Shown in pieces: positions 34,534 to 46,391 of a stretch of DNA of 64,000 bases (its first letter is position 1; each line of letters begins with the position of its first letter). The translations under genes and the position numbers were made by a program. This DNA comes from Takashimella koratensis. Taxonomy: Eukaryota; Basidiomycota; Tremellomycetes; Trichosporonales; Tetragoniomycetaceae. The stretch is from assembly GCA_003116875.1 (NCBI GenBank), contig BCKT01000007.1, forward strand, positions 670,365 through 734,364, given 5' to 3'. The notes under the pieces are model-generated. The model was not told the origin of the DNA, did no database searches, and saw only the letters and a program-made list of their open reading frames with translations.

Positions 34534-37318
34534 ATGGAGATCAAGTTTGAGAGGTGAGTCGCGTCCACGGCGTCATGTTCCCAAATTAGCTGACTGGACC
34601 ATCACACGAACCCAGTTTCACAGAGCTCGTCTACCGCCTCGGCCACCCTCCATCTCGCTACACGCCTTCGCAGATCTTCTCCTCCTGGCTCGCCCACTTG
34701 CAGCGTCCTCTTCCTCCTCATACGGGTAAACACATCTTCCGGTTATTGTTCCCCGAGCTGGGCTCTAGACGGCGATACGGACTCAAAGAGACCAAGCTTG
34801 CGGCTGAGCTGGAGCGCGTGCTCGCTTTCTCTGGACTGGCGAGATGGGACCGCGTTGTGCCTGATGCCGCGGAGGGAGGGGCAGGGTGCCTTGGCGCGCA
34901 GTTGGAGCAGGCGATGGAGTCGCGTTCTGGTGGAGAGTCGAGCAGGGCCGGGGCGGGCAAGTCTCGCCTCACCTTGAACGAGGTAGACCTGCTTCTGGAC
35001 CAGCTGGCCGCGTCGTCACAATGGTCGCAGCTCTCCCAACTGCCCTCTCAACCACAATACGACATTCTTGCTCGCCTATTCCGAGACGCCGGCTTGTCTC
35101 CTCGAGCAATGGCAGTCCTCACGCAGATCATTCTTCGAGACCTCCGCCCTCTACTCTGTCCTCCTCCGAAACTTGCGATCCGAAACCCAACCGCTCTGCT
35201 ACGATCCAAAGCAAGCGATGCGCCCTCCATGTTAGGCTTGTACGATGCTATGAGGTGCTGGGACAAACGCATGCCCGCGATGTATCGGGAAAAGGGAAAT
35301 CTCGACTGGTGTGCGGACCAACTGGAGAAGGAGGCAGGAAGTGACGCTATGCCTGGGCCAATCGTCGGTGTGAATGTGCAAGTAGGTCTACGTCGTTGTG
35401 ATCCGGTGTATTGGTGCTGATTATCGTCTTGCAGATACCAAAGTGTCGAAAAGGCCGGTCAGTGGAAGACGCAATGAAGTCGTTTCCACGCGGCGCTTGG
35501 GCAGAGACCAAACATGATGGATATCGGTGAGTCGTGCCGATCTGTGGATTGTTCTCGCTCTCTGACCATCTGCAGAATGCAAATACATGTTTCCGGAAGC
35601 CAAATCACAATCTTCTCCAAATCTCAAAGAAACTCTACCGGCGACAGAATCAACTCTCATGCGTGAGTCAAGCTGCTTCAAGCGCACAAGCTGACCTCAG
35701 AATCATTTTAGCTGCCCTGGGTCATACCTTCTACGAGCTACCTAACCACCCCGCATTACAGCGCGCCGACCATCAACCGCCCGACTCTGTTATCCTGGAG
35801 GCCGAGATGGTCCCTTACAACGAAGGGTCCCGAGAAGGCAGGCGAGGACCAGGTATTGAAGAGTTTTGGTGGCTGGAACGTACCATCCACAGCGCCCACG
35901 GGCCGCGCCACTTGTGCCTCGAGTTTTTCGATTTACTCCATCTCAATGGCATCAGCTTGTTGCGCGAGTCGTATGCGCGTCGTCGACAGCTTTTGGAACA
36001 GGTCGTTGCTATCATCCCAGGTTTCGTGAGTCTATTATACTGGTTGTGGAAAGATGCTTGGCGGAGACTGAGACTCCACAGAGTCATATAGTGGAACGGA
36101 CATTCGTCGCCGATGTAGCGGAGCTAGACGTGGCGTTCAAGATGTCCATGCAGCGACGAGAAGAAGGATTAGTCCTCAAAGATCCAAGGTCAACGTACAA
36201 TGGATCTATACCTTGGGTCAAGCTCAAGGTGAGACAGATTCAGCTAGCGACAGTACAGTCGATGCTGACAAAATGACAGAAAGACTACATCCCCGGTCTG
36301 GGTGACTGTATTGACTTGGTGCTGCTCGGCGCTGGTTGGGACGCCGACCGCGCTCGTGAACTCAGAGGTACGCTCAGTCCATACCTAGGCAACATCCCCT
36401 CCCAACTAGCCCATCTCCGCGCTTATAACTACTGACCATTCCTCCAGTCGATACATCAGTATTCACAACCTTCTTTGTCGGCGTTTTGGCAAACACTGAC
36501 GCCGTCCGCTCCCGTACCGAATCGCCCCATTTCCTTGCCCTCTTCCCCGTTTCGTACGGGCTCGACCGCGCCCAGCTCGAAGTGTACAATGAAAATATTC
36601 GGCTTGGGCGGTGGCGTACCAAGCCGTACGACAGGGACGATCCGGCCAAGCGGCGCCTCATTGGGCTATCTTATACATTTGAGATGAGGGGACATCCGTC
36701 GGTCCTCTTTGAGCAACCACTGTGCGCAGAGGTCATGGGAGCTGGGTTCCAGAAGATCTCGGGGAACAGCGAAGGTCCTGGGGCAGTACCCAGGGCGGGC
36801 GGTTCATCAAGCAAGAGTGCACCGGCTCTGTATGAACTGAGATGGCCGAGGATGATGAAGATCTTTGAGCCGAGAGAGAGGCCATGGACAGAAGGTAGGC
36901 CAGATAAGCAGTACACTGCCATTGATAGCAGCTGACACATGTATTTTCAGCTCTATCTGCTCGGCAGCTTCTTGAAACCGCTCACCAATCCCTCGGATAC
37001 GGCCAGCCCCCGCCCGTCTCCTCTCCCGAAAACGATTCACTCCGCGCATTATGGCGATCAAGCAGCACGTTCGCGCTCTCCGACATCCCCGACTCGCCTA
37101 CATCCCCCCTCCTCGCACCATCCTCTCCGTTGCTTCCTATTAAGACTTCTCCGCACTCCCCGCGCTCACAGCTCTTCTCCCCGCCTAAGCGCTTTGCGCC
37201 CGGGTCTGCGGAAATGCTGCAACAGGTCGTCGCCAGGCGGAAAGCCAGCCGCAAGCTCAAGCCTCTCTCTTTACGGTCTCGTTTACGACAACACTTGGCG
37301 GTCAAACTTGCGCCCTAA
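34534..37318 (+). CDS. DNA ligase IV-type ATP-dependent ligase without BRCT domains
   Basis: Seals DNA nicks through a ligase-AMP intermediate and is most like ligase IV of non-homologous end joining. Exons: 34534-34553, 34616-35381, 35435-35526, 35576-35662, 35701-36025, 36082-36228, 36280-36367, 36448-36894, 36951-37318 (779 residues). The N-terminal DNA-binding domain has RRRYGLKETKLAAELERVLA, as in ligase IV. The catalytic motif I is ETKHDGYRMQIH with adenylated Lys288. Further motifs are EFFDLLHLNG (III-like), REEGLVLKDPRSTY (IV) and WVKLKKDYIPG (V). An OB-fold region follows, up to YELRWPRMMKIFEPRERPW. The last 120 residues are Ser/Pro-rich and end in a basic tail; no BRCT repeat is seen, whereas classical Lig4 carries two. 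The first exon is only 20 nt and intron 4 only 38 nt. It may be a Lig4 paralogue rather than Lig4 itself. Confidence 0.86.
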
Positions 37319-37521
37319 GCCAATCCTTCAACCCTTCTCTCCATTGCCTCGTTAGTCATCATCAGCATTGTCTCGTCGTTATTCTGGAATCACCATAGGT
37401 CACCTTGTTGTTGCTAGTACGATATCATCATATGCTATTCATCCTGCAAAGCAAGCGTGTTGCATTACGTTTTGGGGCAAGAAAGCAGGGAAAAGATAAA
37501 ACGCGATGTGCGACCTTGACC

Positions 37522-39379
37522 CTATGCGTCTGCGTTGACCATCTCCTCGAGCGCCGAGTCGACGTGCTTGACCTCCTCGGTGGGCGAGGCGTCCTCGGGC
37601 AGCTGCAAGCCCGAGTCCTCGACAGTCTCGGCACCGGTAGCCTCGCCTGCGACTGCCACGGCTAGGAAATAAGTCAGCCGTCTGCGGAGATAGAACATTG
37701 AGAGGACTCACTGTGCGTTGGCTCCTTCATGCCGCCCTCCTCCTGCTGGTTCTTGGCCAACAACTTGGCCACCACCTTCTCGACGCGCTCGATTTCGGCC
37801 TACAGCAATTAGCAAATATCACCTCACCAAGCAGTGTGATACCGCCCCTAAGCAATCGTTACTCACCTTGGTCTTGGCAGCCGAGTTGGCCTCAAACCAC
37901 GCCTTCTTTGTCTCAATATCATCGACAACGCGCTGAACGTCGTCCTTGTTTGTAGGCGGGGGGATACCCAGTCCGAGGAGCGCAGTGAGCAGACCCATGG
38001 GGAGGTTGACCGAGTCGTTCAAGTTGGGGGTCGCGGTTCCCGAAGTCGGCGCCGACCCTTTCTTCCCGCCAGCTCCACCCTTCTTCTTCTTGCTCCCACC
38101 GAAGAAACCCTCGAGCTCGTCGTCGTTCGTCTTCTTCTTTAACGACATGCCGGCAAAGTCCGAATTGACCTGTCGAATCTCGTGGGTCTTGACACCCTCG
38201 AGCGGAGCTGCGTTCTTCTTGGCCGCGTTGGTCTCAGGGACATCGGAACCGCCAAACTTGCCGGTGAAGTACCCAACGAGGATACGACAGTCCTCGATCT
38301 CGGCAGCGTAGGCAGGCGCCTTGGCCTCCTCGCGAAGGTGGGCAATCTCCTCCTCACGTCGCGAAGCGTCCTCCTTGGCCTTCTCAGCCTTGAATCGATC
38401 CTGGCGGGCTTGGCGGTCGGCGTGTACCTTGGCGTAGTATCGGTCACCCTCATCGCGGTACTTTTGAGCAGACTCGCGCTTCTTCCCGTACAGCTCGTCC
38501 TGGAGTTGGGTCAGCTGCAACCATCAGGTAGAAAAAGGCCAGACCACTTACCATTTGCTTGGAAAGGGCGTTTCGCTCGTCAAAGAGCTTGTTCCTCTCC
38601 TCGTACGCCTTGTTCCCCTCCTCCCGGAGCCCGTCCATCTCCTTCTTAAGCTCATCGAACCGGTCGCTGACACGCTTGGCCTCAGGGTCGTCCAGCTGCT
38701 TCCTGAGCTCGTCCATCCGCGCGCGGTCAGCCGAGATCGAGTCATCAGCAGACGAGGACGACTCGAGCGTCTTACGCGCACGGCGAAGCTGGGTGATCTC
38801 CTGCAAGGCCTTTTTCTCCTCAACCAGCTTCATCGATCCCGATTCAACCTTGGCGTTGAGCGAGGCAATGTGTGCATCAATCTCGGCGACGTTGTTGAAC
38901 CCAACCTTGCCGCGCTGGGTCTGAGCGTCCTTGATCTTCTTGCCGACGCTCTCCTGGAGGCGCTTGAGCTCGTCGAAGAGCTTGCCGCGGTCAGCTTTGA
39001 ACTTGGACTGTTCGGTGCGGAGCGAGTCGAGTTCGGCCTTGATCACGGATCGTCGGTCGTTGCCGGACGGAGCTTGCCCGAGCGCGATCCGGGATCGCAC
39101 GGCCTCCTACATCGCTAGGTCAGCTCACGATTTCAACGGCCATCAAAACCATTCTCGGGATTGCAGGAGCTAGATGAAAAAAGGTAGGAACCGGCGACGC
39201 ACGACTTTAGCTTTGACCTCGGCAATCTCCTTGTTGAGTGCGTCCTGCTCGGCGTTGTAGGCCGCCTGGTCAGGCTTCGCGACTCGGTCCTCGCTCTTCT
39301 TTGCCGAAGCGCCGTTGGTGGCCGACTCGACTGCCGGGACCACCTTGGACGGCTTTTGAGTTGCGGTGGGAGGGGGCAT
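37522..39379 (-). CDS. BFR1: Bfr1-like mRNA/ER-associated coiled-coil protein
   Basis: Homologue of yeast Bfr1, a polysome- and ER-associated RNA-binding protein linked to secretion and nuclear segregation. Exons from the start: 39379-39203, 39106-38552, 38514-37867, 37799-37712, 37661-37522 (535 residues). Nearly all of it is charged coiled coil, for example KAELDSLRTEQSKFKADRGK, RRARKTLE and a long Arg/Glu/Lys region. The Bfr1 mid-segment with EIEDCRILVGYFTGKFGG (about 320-337) is the most diagnostic part. The Lys/Gly-rich GGSKKKKGGAGGKKG and an acidic Glu-rich C-terminus follow. The first exon is Ala/Lys rich. Length is slightly above yeast Bfr1 (470). Confidence 0.88.
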
Positions 39380-39634
39380 GGGGTGGGGGACGAGGGTTAT
39401 GAGGTGGAGGATATGTTTGGACAGGAAAGACGAAAAAGGCGGGCGATGAGATGGAGTTTGCTGGCGTTTGCGGACGGGCACGTGACCCTGAATGCTGCGG
39501 TGTGGCACCAGCCAAAGGTAACGGCGCGTGGCACGCGAGGTCAGTGCAGTCCGACAACCTCGGCCAGTGCATGCATGGGCGAGGAAGGGTATGTAAAGGA
39601 ACAGGGTATGGAAGGAAAGAATGTCCTGTGTAGA

Positions 39635-41439
39635 TCAACCGCCTATGACGGTGGAGAGAATGCTCGGGGGGTTGCTGGCGGCGTGCCACTGCCAGAACAT
39701 GACTCCGCCGTTCCAGTTGGCAGCCTTGGCTTGAGAGACGCATCCAGCGAGGGTATTGGGGTCGACGTAGCTATAAGCAGGAATATTCATTAGCGCTGTG
39801 TGACTTCAAAAGCTGGCGAAATTACCCATTGGTGGCATCAGCCGCGGTAAGAGGCTTTCCCAGGACAAGCTTGTCCAAGGGTACGCCTCCAACCGAGTTG
39901 ATCTCCAGCAGCGACGTGCCAGGGAAGTGTTCAGTCCCATTGGATGAACCCGAGTTGGAAATAAGCGACTGGGAGTGCAAGTCAGCAGGGACCTCCAGGA
40001 GCAGAGAGAAGGGTACGATTCACGGTGCAGTCTTCGTAGAGGGTGCCTTGGCTGTAAAATTGGATGTTGAAAAAGTCGATATCGGGGACCTTGGAGTAGA
40101 TGTAGCTGTATCCGCCTGCGGAATAAGCGGTTGTGGAGAACCAGGGAGCGACAGGTGCTACCAAGGAGTCAGCATGACAACGAAGTCCAAGAGCGGCTCA
40201 AACTTACAGTGAGAGATCAAGTAGCTCGTTCCTAGCTGGCTTCGAAGCTCGGTTTGGAAAGCTGGGAGTCAGCTTGGCTCATTGGGATATGACTCACTAA
40301 TCAGCCAAGCCTCCGACGTGCCGCCGTTGAAAGCAGTAAAGTCTGGCGATGAGCACGTTAACCCGAAGGCTCACTTACCCTCGTAGTCAATATCAACACC
40401 GTCAAAGCCGTACTGCTTGACGAATGCGGCGAGATTCTGGGCGCATTGGGTGGGATCGACGCCAGAGGACGTTGGCGTGTCTGTCCAAGTGAGCATCAAT
40501 GGTTCACGATACACTCACCGGTCGAGCCAAATGCCGAGACCATCAGCGCAACGTTGGCGGCATGGTAGGCATCCAAAATAGAGGTACGAGTACTCGCATC
40601 CAGCTCTTGCCAAGCTTGTGCGTCCTACACGTTTCCCCTTATTCAGCCAAAGCCTCGGGGAACCCAAAGGTAAACTCACATCCACTGGGCCGCTGTGCAT
40701 CCAAAACGAGAGGATGAAACGGTTAAACTGTCCCAAGGTTGAGACGTCCGGCGGCTGCGTCAACCAAGCTGTACAGCACAAAAGATGGTCAGCTGTTTCA
40801 AACCTTATTGTGAGAAGCGTGAGAAGAGTGGCACTCACCATCTGCGTAAATGACGTAGTGCGGTGCAGACCAGGAGCCCGAGTGAGGGGTCGAGTTGGTG
40901 CTGGCGCTGGTGCTTGCGGAGGGGGCTGACGCGGACCCGCTTGATGAGAGGGAGGAAGAAGGAGCGGACGACGCAGACCCAGAGATTGAGGTAGAAGACA
41001 TGGTCGACGTCACTGCAGCACCGGGCTGAGAACTTGTCACAGAGAGTGAACCGGAGGTGGAAGAGGAAGTCGGGACAGGGAGTGACAAGCTGGTACTGAC
41101 ACTGGTGCCATTCGACCAGACGCATGCGGTAGGGGAGCTCGCACTGTATGTGCGTCGGTGCCAAGTCAGTTGCAATGACAGCAAAACAAGAAGTGCACCC
41201 ACGAGCAGATGAGGTTGTTGGTACTGCAGTCCTCCACGGTGATCCAGGCCTGCTGGCTACATTCTAAGCACGAGGATGTCAGCCATGTTGTTGAACAACA
41301 GGGAGAGTGATATGGACATACCTTGGAGGACATTGCCGGAGCACTGGAACTGGCCATCTGTGCAGGCATCTCGATCAACGAGGTGAATGGGGCTGGCAGC
41401 CACCAGGGCGAGCAAGCCAAAAGAAACGAGGGTGAGCAT
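39635..41439 (-). CDS. GH18 chitinase A with N-terminal Cys module
   Basis: Secreted endo-acting chitinase candidate. Eleven exons from the start: 41439-41322, 41263-41203, 41143-40839, 40768-40680, 40624-40519, 40480-40379, 40342-40298, 40261-40208, 40157-40024, 39968-39826, 39770-39635 (430 residues). Signal peptide 1-16 (LVSFGLLALVAAS). A small Cys module follows (26-59; C-x6-C-x-G-x2-L-x2-C, W, C, C), similar in spacing to chitin-binding CBM19-like modules. Next is a Ser/Thr-rich, likely O-mannosylated linker to about 150. The GH18 barrel starts at YVIYADAWLTQPPDV. The catalytic DGxDxDxE motif is FDGVDIDYE with acid Glu260. Later strands carry APWFSTTAYSAGGYSYIYS, DIDFFNIQFYSQ and WNGGVMFWQWH. 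A TATA box lies about 75 bp upstream. First of a tandem array with matching exon lengths. Confidence 0.93.
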
Positions 41440-42211
41440 AGCTTGCGGAGCGAAAAGAGCGGCGCGGGTTGCAAGCTGGTCTGAATAGGATACAGCGAGT
41501 ACCCTCGACTGTTATATATAGCCTCCGAATCTGAGCAATAGTCAGCGTAAGCGAGCCGTCGTGGGGATGAACAGCCTTGGCATTTGGTATCTTGACAATG
41601 ACTCGTCGCCTGTCTCCTGATCAAGTCTTTTTCCCATGTTCGCATGACTACTTGGCGGTCGCATACATTGTCACCACGCCGAGGACGTCTGCCCGGCTCG
41701 GTCCAGACCCTCTGTATTTTCTTCACACACGTCACCCGTTGCCCACCACATGGTGCGTGCACTCAAAGGACCTTGCTCCGTGATGTTTGAAGGAGCTGAA
41801 ACAGTTGAGAAAAGTGGTTATTAAACATGCATTGGCCGGCGGCCACCAATCAACGGCGCGCGTCCCGATGATACCGGATGCATGCGTTTGGCCCTCATTG
41901 GCAACCGGCCATTCAGCTCGGGCGGGTTAACGCGAGATGGCGATCCCCTTGACGACGTGAAACGGTGATTGCGACTCGTCGCATCCAGCTGCGAAACGGA
42001 TCAACCAAGAAAAGGAAACCGGAAAATAAATAAAAAACGGCAACAAACAAATCAAAACCAAACGACAATGAGAGGAAAGACCGCCGAGCGATCCAGCTGG
42101 ATCCCTTTGTGGCTTGCTCTTGTTGAGACCAGCTCTTACATAAACGAGACATGGGTATAGCTGTAGGCTTAGAGACGATGCAATCCTTTTGGGGTGATAT
42201 CTATGCTGAGA
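41440..42211. other. Promoter region of chitinase A / 3' flank of chitinase B
   Basis: Contains a consensus TATA box for gene A on the minus strand (41512-41520) and then AT-rich sequence up to gene B's stop. I see no gene. Confidence 0.5.
41512..41520 (-). promoter_or_regulatory. TATA box of chitinase A
   Basis: On the minus strand the sequence reads TATATATAA, ending 73 bp upstream of the ATG at 41439, a normal distance for a fungal TATA promoter. A TATA promoter fits a regulated cell-wall gene. Confidence 0.6.
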
Positions 42212-44020
42212 CTAACTACCTATGACCGATGCCAAAAAGGACGCGGCGCTGCCGTCTGTATGCCATTGCCACATCATGATACCTCCGTTCCAGCCACTCG
42301 ATTTTGCTTGTGAGACACATGTGGCCAAGTCGCTCGCCGCCATCCATCCTCTGAGCAATGTAAGCAAGGTAAAAGGCCACCTTGAGTCGCACACTACACC
42401 ACAAGTCTGACTTACCCATTGCTCTGGTCAGCCGTCAACACGGGCTTGCCAAGAACCAGCTTGTTCAGTGGGACCCCTCCCTCCGAATTGATCTGCAATA
42501 GGGCGGAACCTGGGAAGTTGGCAGCGGCCGATGACGATTCAGAGCTTGTGATGAGAGACTGTGTGTTGTGTTAGGATGCCTGATGCAACAGCTCGGCGCC
42601 CAGACACTCACGGTACAGTCCGTGTATAAGGCGTATTGGTTGTAGAACTGCAAATTGAAGAAATCGATGTCGGGACATTTGGAGTATATCAAGGAGTAGC
42701 CCCCCGTTGGATAGCTTGTCTTTGAGAACCATGGTGCCACAGGAGCTGACCCCGGTTAGGACCTCTAGATGCATGGTGGTGACGAAGAACCTACCGTGCG
42801 TGATAAGGTAGTTAGAGCCTAGCTGGTTGCGCAATTCGGTGTGGAAAGCTGTCATGGGGTTACCTCTTCCCCTCCTACTTGGCCCAGTATTCACTTACTG
42901 ATGATCCAAGCCTCCCATCCACCAGCGGAGACAGCTGCGAAATCTATGAACATTCAGCGACACTGTCAACCTCATGATTTGGCGTACCTTCATAATCAAC
43001 ATCCACACCGTCAAATCCATATTCCTTGACCCATGCAGCCACTTCCTGTGCGGTCTGAGTGGGATCTGCCCCGAGCGTCGTCGGTGTATCTAAGCTCAGC
43101 TATATATCCTCTCTAGCTAGAGCTTACTTGTTTGGCCAAAGGCACTGACCATCAATGCTATTCCGGCTGCATGATATTCTGAGAGTATTTGAGATCGAGT
43201 AGCCGCATCGAGCATCGTCCACCCTTGAGCGTCCTAACCTATTTAGTTTTTCTCTTACCAGCCACGCCAAGAGGGAGGAAACTTACGTCTTGACCCGCTA
43301 CACTTTGGGTCGTCGTCCAGAACCCCATGATGAAACGGTTGATAGAGCCTAAAGCGGATACCGCCGGTGGTTGAGTTATCCAACCTAAAGAGAGGTCAGA
43401 GACTTCCATGACGAGAGCTTACTATCAGCATATGCCACATAGTGAGGGGCGCTCCATGTACCAGTGTAAGGAGTGACACTGGTGCTTGCGGTAGGAGCAG
43501 AGACCGAAGTTCCAGTGCCTGTCGTAGGTAACGATACCGAAGACCCCATCGATACACTAATACTGAGAGCTGTCGTGGCAGCGGTCGTGGTGACGGGTCC
43601 TGGAACTATCGGCGACGAAGTGGATACCGCTGCGCCAACTGTTGTCTCGCTTACACCTCCGCTGACGGCAAACTCGGCTGCCTGCCACGAATAAATACAA
43701 GCAACTACTGGTGAAGAGGAGCTACGAGGGAATGTGTCAGAACAACGGTATCGCTTTATGGGATGGGGAAAACTCACGAGCAGACCATTTTATTAGTGTC
43801 GCAGTCCTCGATCGCTACCCAGGCCTGCTGGTCACATTCTGTGGACTGGTTCAGCCGGTGTCTTCAAACAGAATTGGTGAATTAACCAGCCAAAAGACTT
43901 ACGTTGGAGGACATTACCCGCACATTGCCATTGCCCGTTTGTGCATGCTCGGTTGGCGAGGTCTACAGGACTAGCCGCTACCAGTGCGAGCCAGCCAAGT
44001 GAAACGAGTGTGAATGCCAT
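42212..44020 (-). CDS. GH18 chitinase B with N-terminal Cys module
   Basis: Second tandem chitinase. Exons from the start: 44020-43903, 43838-43778, 43721-43423, 43384-43287, 43233-43128, 43089-42988, 42943-42899, 42848-42795, 42745-42612, 42558-42416, 42350-42212 (432 residues). Signal peptide LVSLGWLALVAAS. The Cys module ACTNGQWQCAGNVLQQC continues with W and two more Cys. A shorter Ser/Thr/Val linker follows. The GH18 domain has YGFDGVDVDYE with catalytic Glu261, APWFSKTSYPTGGYSLIYS, PDIDFFNLQFYNQ and WNGGIMMWQWH. Eight of eleven coding exons have the same length as in gene A (118, 61, 106, 102, 45, 54, 134, 143 nt), direct evidence of tandem duplication. The catalytic motif is intact, so it should be active. 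Confidence 0.92.
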
Positions 44021-44514
44021 TGATGACGCCTGTAGGAGAAATAACACAAAACAAGCGGATTGGCCGAAGAAGAGAGTTCGAGAACGCCCGCAGCATTCAA
44101 TCTGGGGCAGCTGAGGAAGGCGACTAGGACAGTAAGAGGAAGCGAACAATAGCTGCGTGTAGTGCGCTGTCGGGGGTCATGACAACGAGCTGAGGCTGGG
44201 GAGATGGGTGAAACGGAGATAGAGGAGGGGTTCGGGCATGGGAAAGGGATGAAAGGACTGACAAAATGTTTGACGGGGCCGAAACAGCCGTCAAAATCCG
44301 CAGCCAAACACATGCCGATGGACGATCCTTTCATTCCACATCTTTTGGTACAGGCCTCCTTGCCCCTCCTCATACGTGATTGAAACGCGGAGATCCGCCA
44401 GACGCCCAACATCATGACTTGTACAGGAGTATTCCAAACCCAGTCAAATGTTTGCTCTCAATAGTTTAACATCTCTTTATAGAAGTCCACGTAAAATGCG
44501 ATCATCGATGACCT
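44021..44514. other. Intergenic region between chitinases B and C
   Basis: About 490 bp holding the promoter of gene B and the 3' flank of gene C. I see no consensus TATA box and no gene. Confidence 0.4.
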
Positions 44515-46391
44515 TTATTTCCCGATGATCGTGGAAAGCGCGCCCACTGCGTCTGCCGATGTATTGTACTCAAACAGCATCATCCCCCCTGTCCACCCTC
44601 CCTGGATACCTTGCTGGTAACAAGGAGCGAGCGAAGCCGGGTCCATGTATCTACGTGAGAAGAACGTTATTAGCCCGTGGTCCAGTTCCTGGTCAGACGA
44701 CGAAACGTACCCGGACCTGGCGTCGGTGGTCTGCAGTGGCTTTCCGAGTAGTAATTTGTCCATTGGTACATTCGACACCTCGTTGATCTCGAGGATGGAT
44801 GTACCCGGGTACAGCGTGTTATTCCAAGTGGAGTTACTGATAAGCGACTGAGCAATGTAGAGTCAGCGGGTCAGACCTGGAAAGTAGATGGAAGTGCAGT
44901 TGCTTACGGTACAATCCCCGTATACCCCGGGTTGGTTGTAATATTGTATGTTAAAAAAATCAATGTCGGGGACTTGTGAGTAGATGTAGCTATACGCGCC
45001 GGCGGTGTAGTCTTGTTGGGAGAACCATGGCGCTAATGGCGCTGGTGTACGTTAAGGACACAGCTCAGGTGTGTGGAGAGGAACGTACCGTGAGAGATCA
45101 AGTAGGAGGTACCAAGCTGTTGTCGAAGCTCTGTATGGAATGCTGAATCACACACCACACATGGCATGTTAGCGAAGCAAGGACTGAGCTTGAGACTATC
45201 AACGTACCGACGAGCCACGGTTCAGCAGTTCCGTTGTTCATCGCATTCAAGTCTGCCCTCTCGATCAGCTCAACACACGGACAAGGTCAAGGTGCAAACT
45301 TGAGGTATTGGTATGGAATTACCTTCATAGTCAATGTCGACACCGTCAAAGTTATATTGCTTGACAAAAGAGGCCAGTTGCTGGGCCGTTGTAGAAGGGT
45401 CTGCCCCCGCCGTGGTAGGCAAGACTTCTAGAGTCAGCTTGACGCAAACGATCTCTTATACGCCCGGCTATTTCAAACTTACACGTCTGTCCAAAGGCTG
45501 AGATCATGACTGCTATTCCTGCTTGATGATACTGGTCCAAAATGGCGGACTGATTGGTGCAAGTTGGCCAGAACGCGGCGAACTGAAACAGGTATTCTGT
45601 GAGGACTGCTTTTGCTCACAATAATAAGGAAGACTTACTCCCTGAGCACCTGATGGCATCCAAAAGCCCATAATAAACCGATTGTATCCCTCTACTAGGG
45701 AAACATCAGGCATCGTGCTCGTCCAAACTGTGAGCGTTGGCTGGACCCCTCTATTCAATCCTGTCTTTGGGGTTTGACAGATGTGGTACTCACGGTCAGC
45801 ATAGATAGTTCGATGAGGGGCGGTGAAGGTGCCGCTGTAGCCTGGAACAGGAGAAACAGATGGCCAGGGAGAATGGGTTCCGGAGGCTGCAGAACTCGTC
45901 AAGCTGACGCCGTTTGTAGTGGCTGTGGGAGATCCTGTGCTAGTTGTTGGCTCTCCTGTGCTTGCTGCGTTCGAGGCCCAGGTTGACAATTGACTCAAGG
46001 GCATCCACAAGGGTGACGGGCTACTTCCTGTTCCAGTGCTCGTGGGAGTTACAGATGTTGAGCCGGAAGTTGAAGTGCCGACACTTATAGTTCCCCCAGA
46101 TGTGATGGCCGACGCGGAAGCTGTGCTAAGCGATAGACCCGGGGCACTGGTAGACGATGAGGTGCTGGTCGTCGATGTGGTGTTGGTTGACAAAGAGGTA
46201 GAAGAGCCCGATAGAGAAGTGCCAATCACCGACAACGCTGCGTGATGACGTTTGGAGCGTGACATCAGCGACCTAGCTCCCACCGCTGACGCTGAGCTGC
46301 ACTCACCATGAATGTCCTGAGCATAGCACTCCCAATTCCCCTCTGGCCCGAGTAATAAATACAAACTTAGGATTACAAGATGTCTCAACAT
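44515..46391 (-). CDS. GH18 chitinase C, Cys module lost
   Basis: Third tandem chitinase. Exons from the start: 46391-46307, 46237-45794, 45727-45639, 45582-45483, 45424-45323, 45252-45208, 45142-45089, 45041-44908, 44847-44711, 44650-44515 (441 residues). It opens with a short signal peptide (LRHLVILSLYLLLG) and ECYAQDIH, then passes straight into a longer Ser/Thr-rich linker (about 30-175); the five-Cys module of A and B is missing. The GH18 domain begins at RTIYADLWTSTMPDV. The catalytic motif is NFDGVDIDYE with Glu273; LAPWFSQQDYTAGAYSYIYS and PDIDFFNIQYYNQ follow. The C-terminal strand differs (GGWTGGMMLFEYN instead of W-x-W). Exon lengths 89, 102, 45, 54, 134 and 136 match gene A. The exon 5 acceptor must be the second AG (tagaag) to avoid a stop. 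Confidence 0.88.

Noticed and set aside
38182..39118. Long open frames antisense to BFR1
   Set aside because: They mirror the high-GC coiled-coil coding sequence and have Leu/Ser/Arg-biased composition without any domain.
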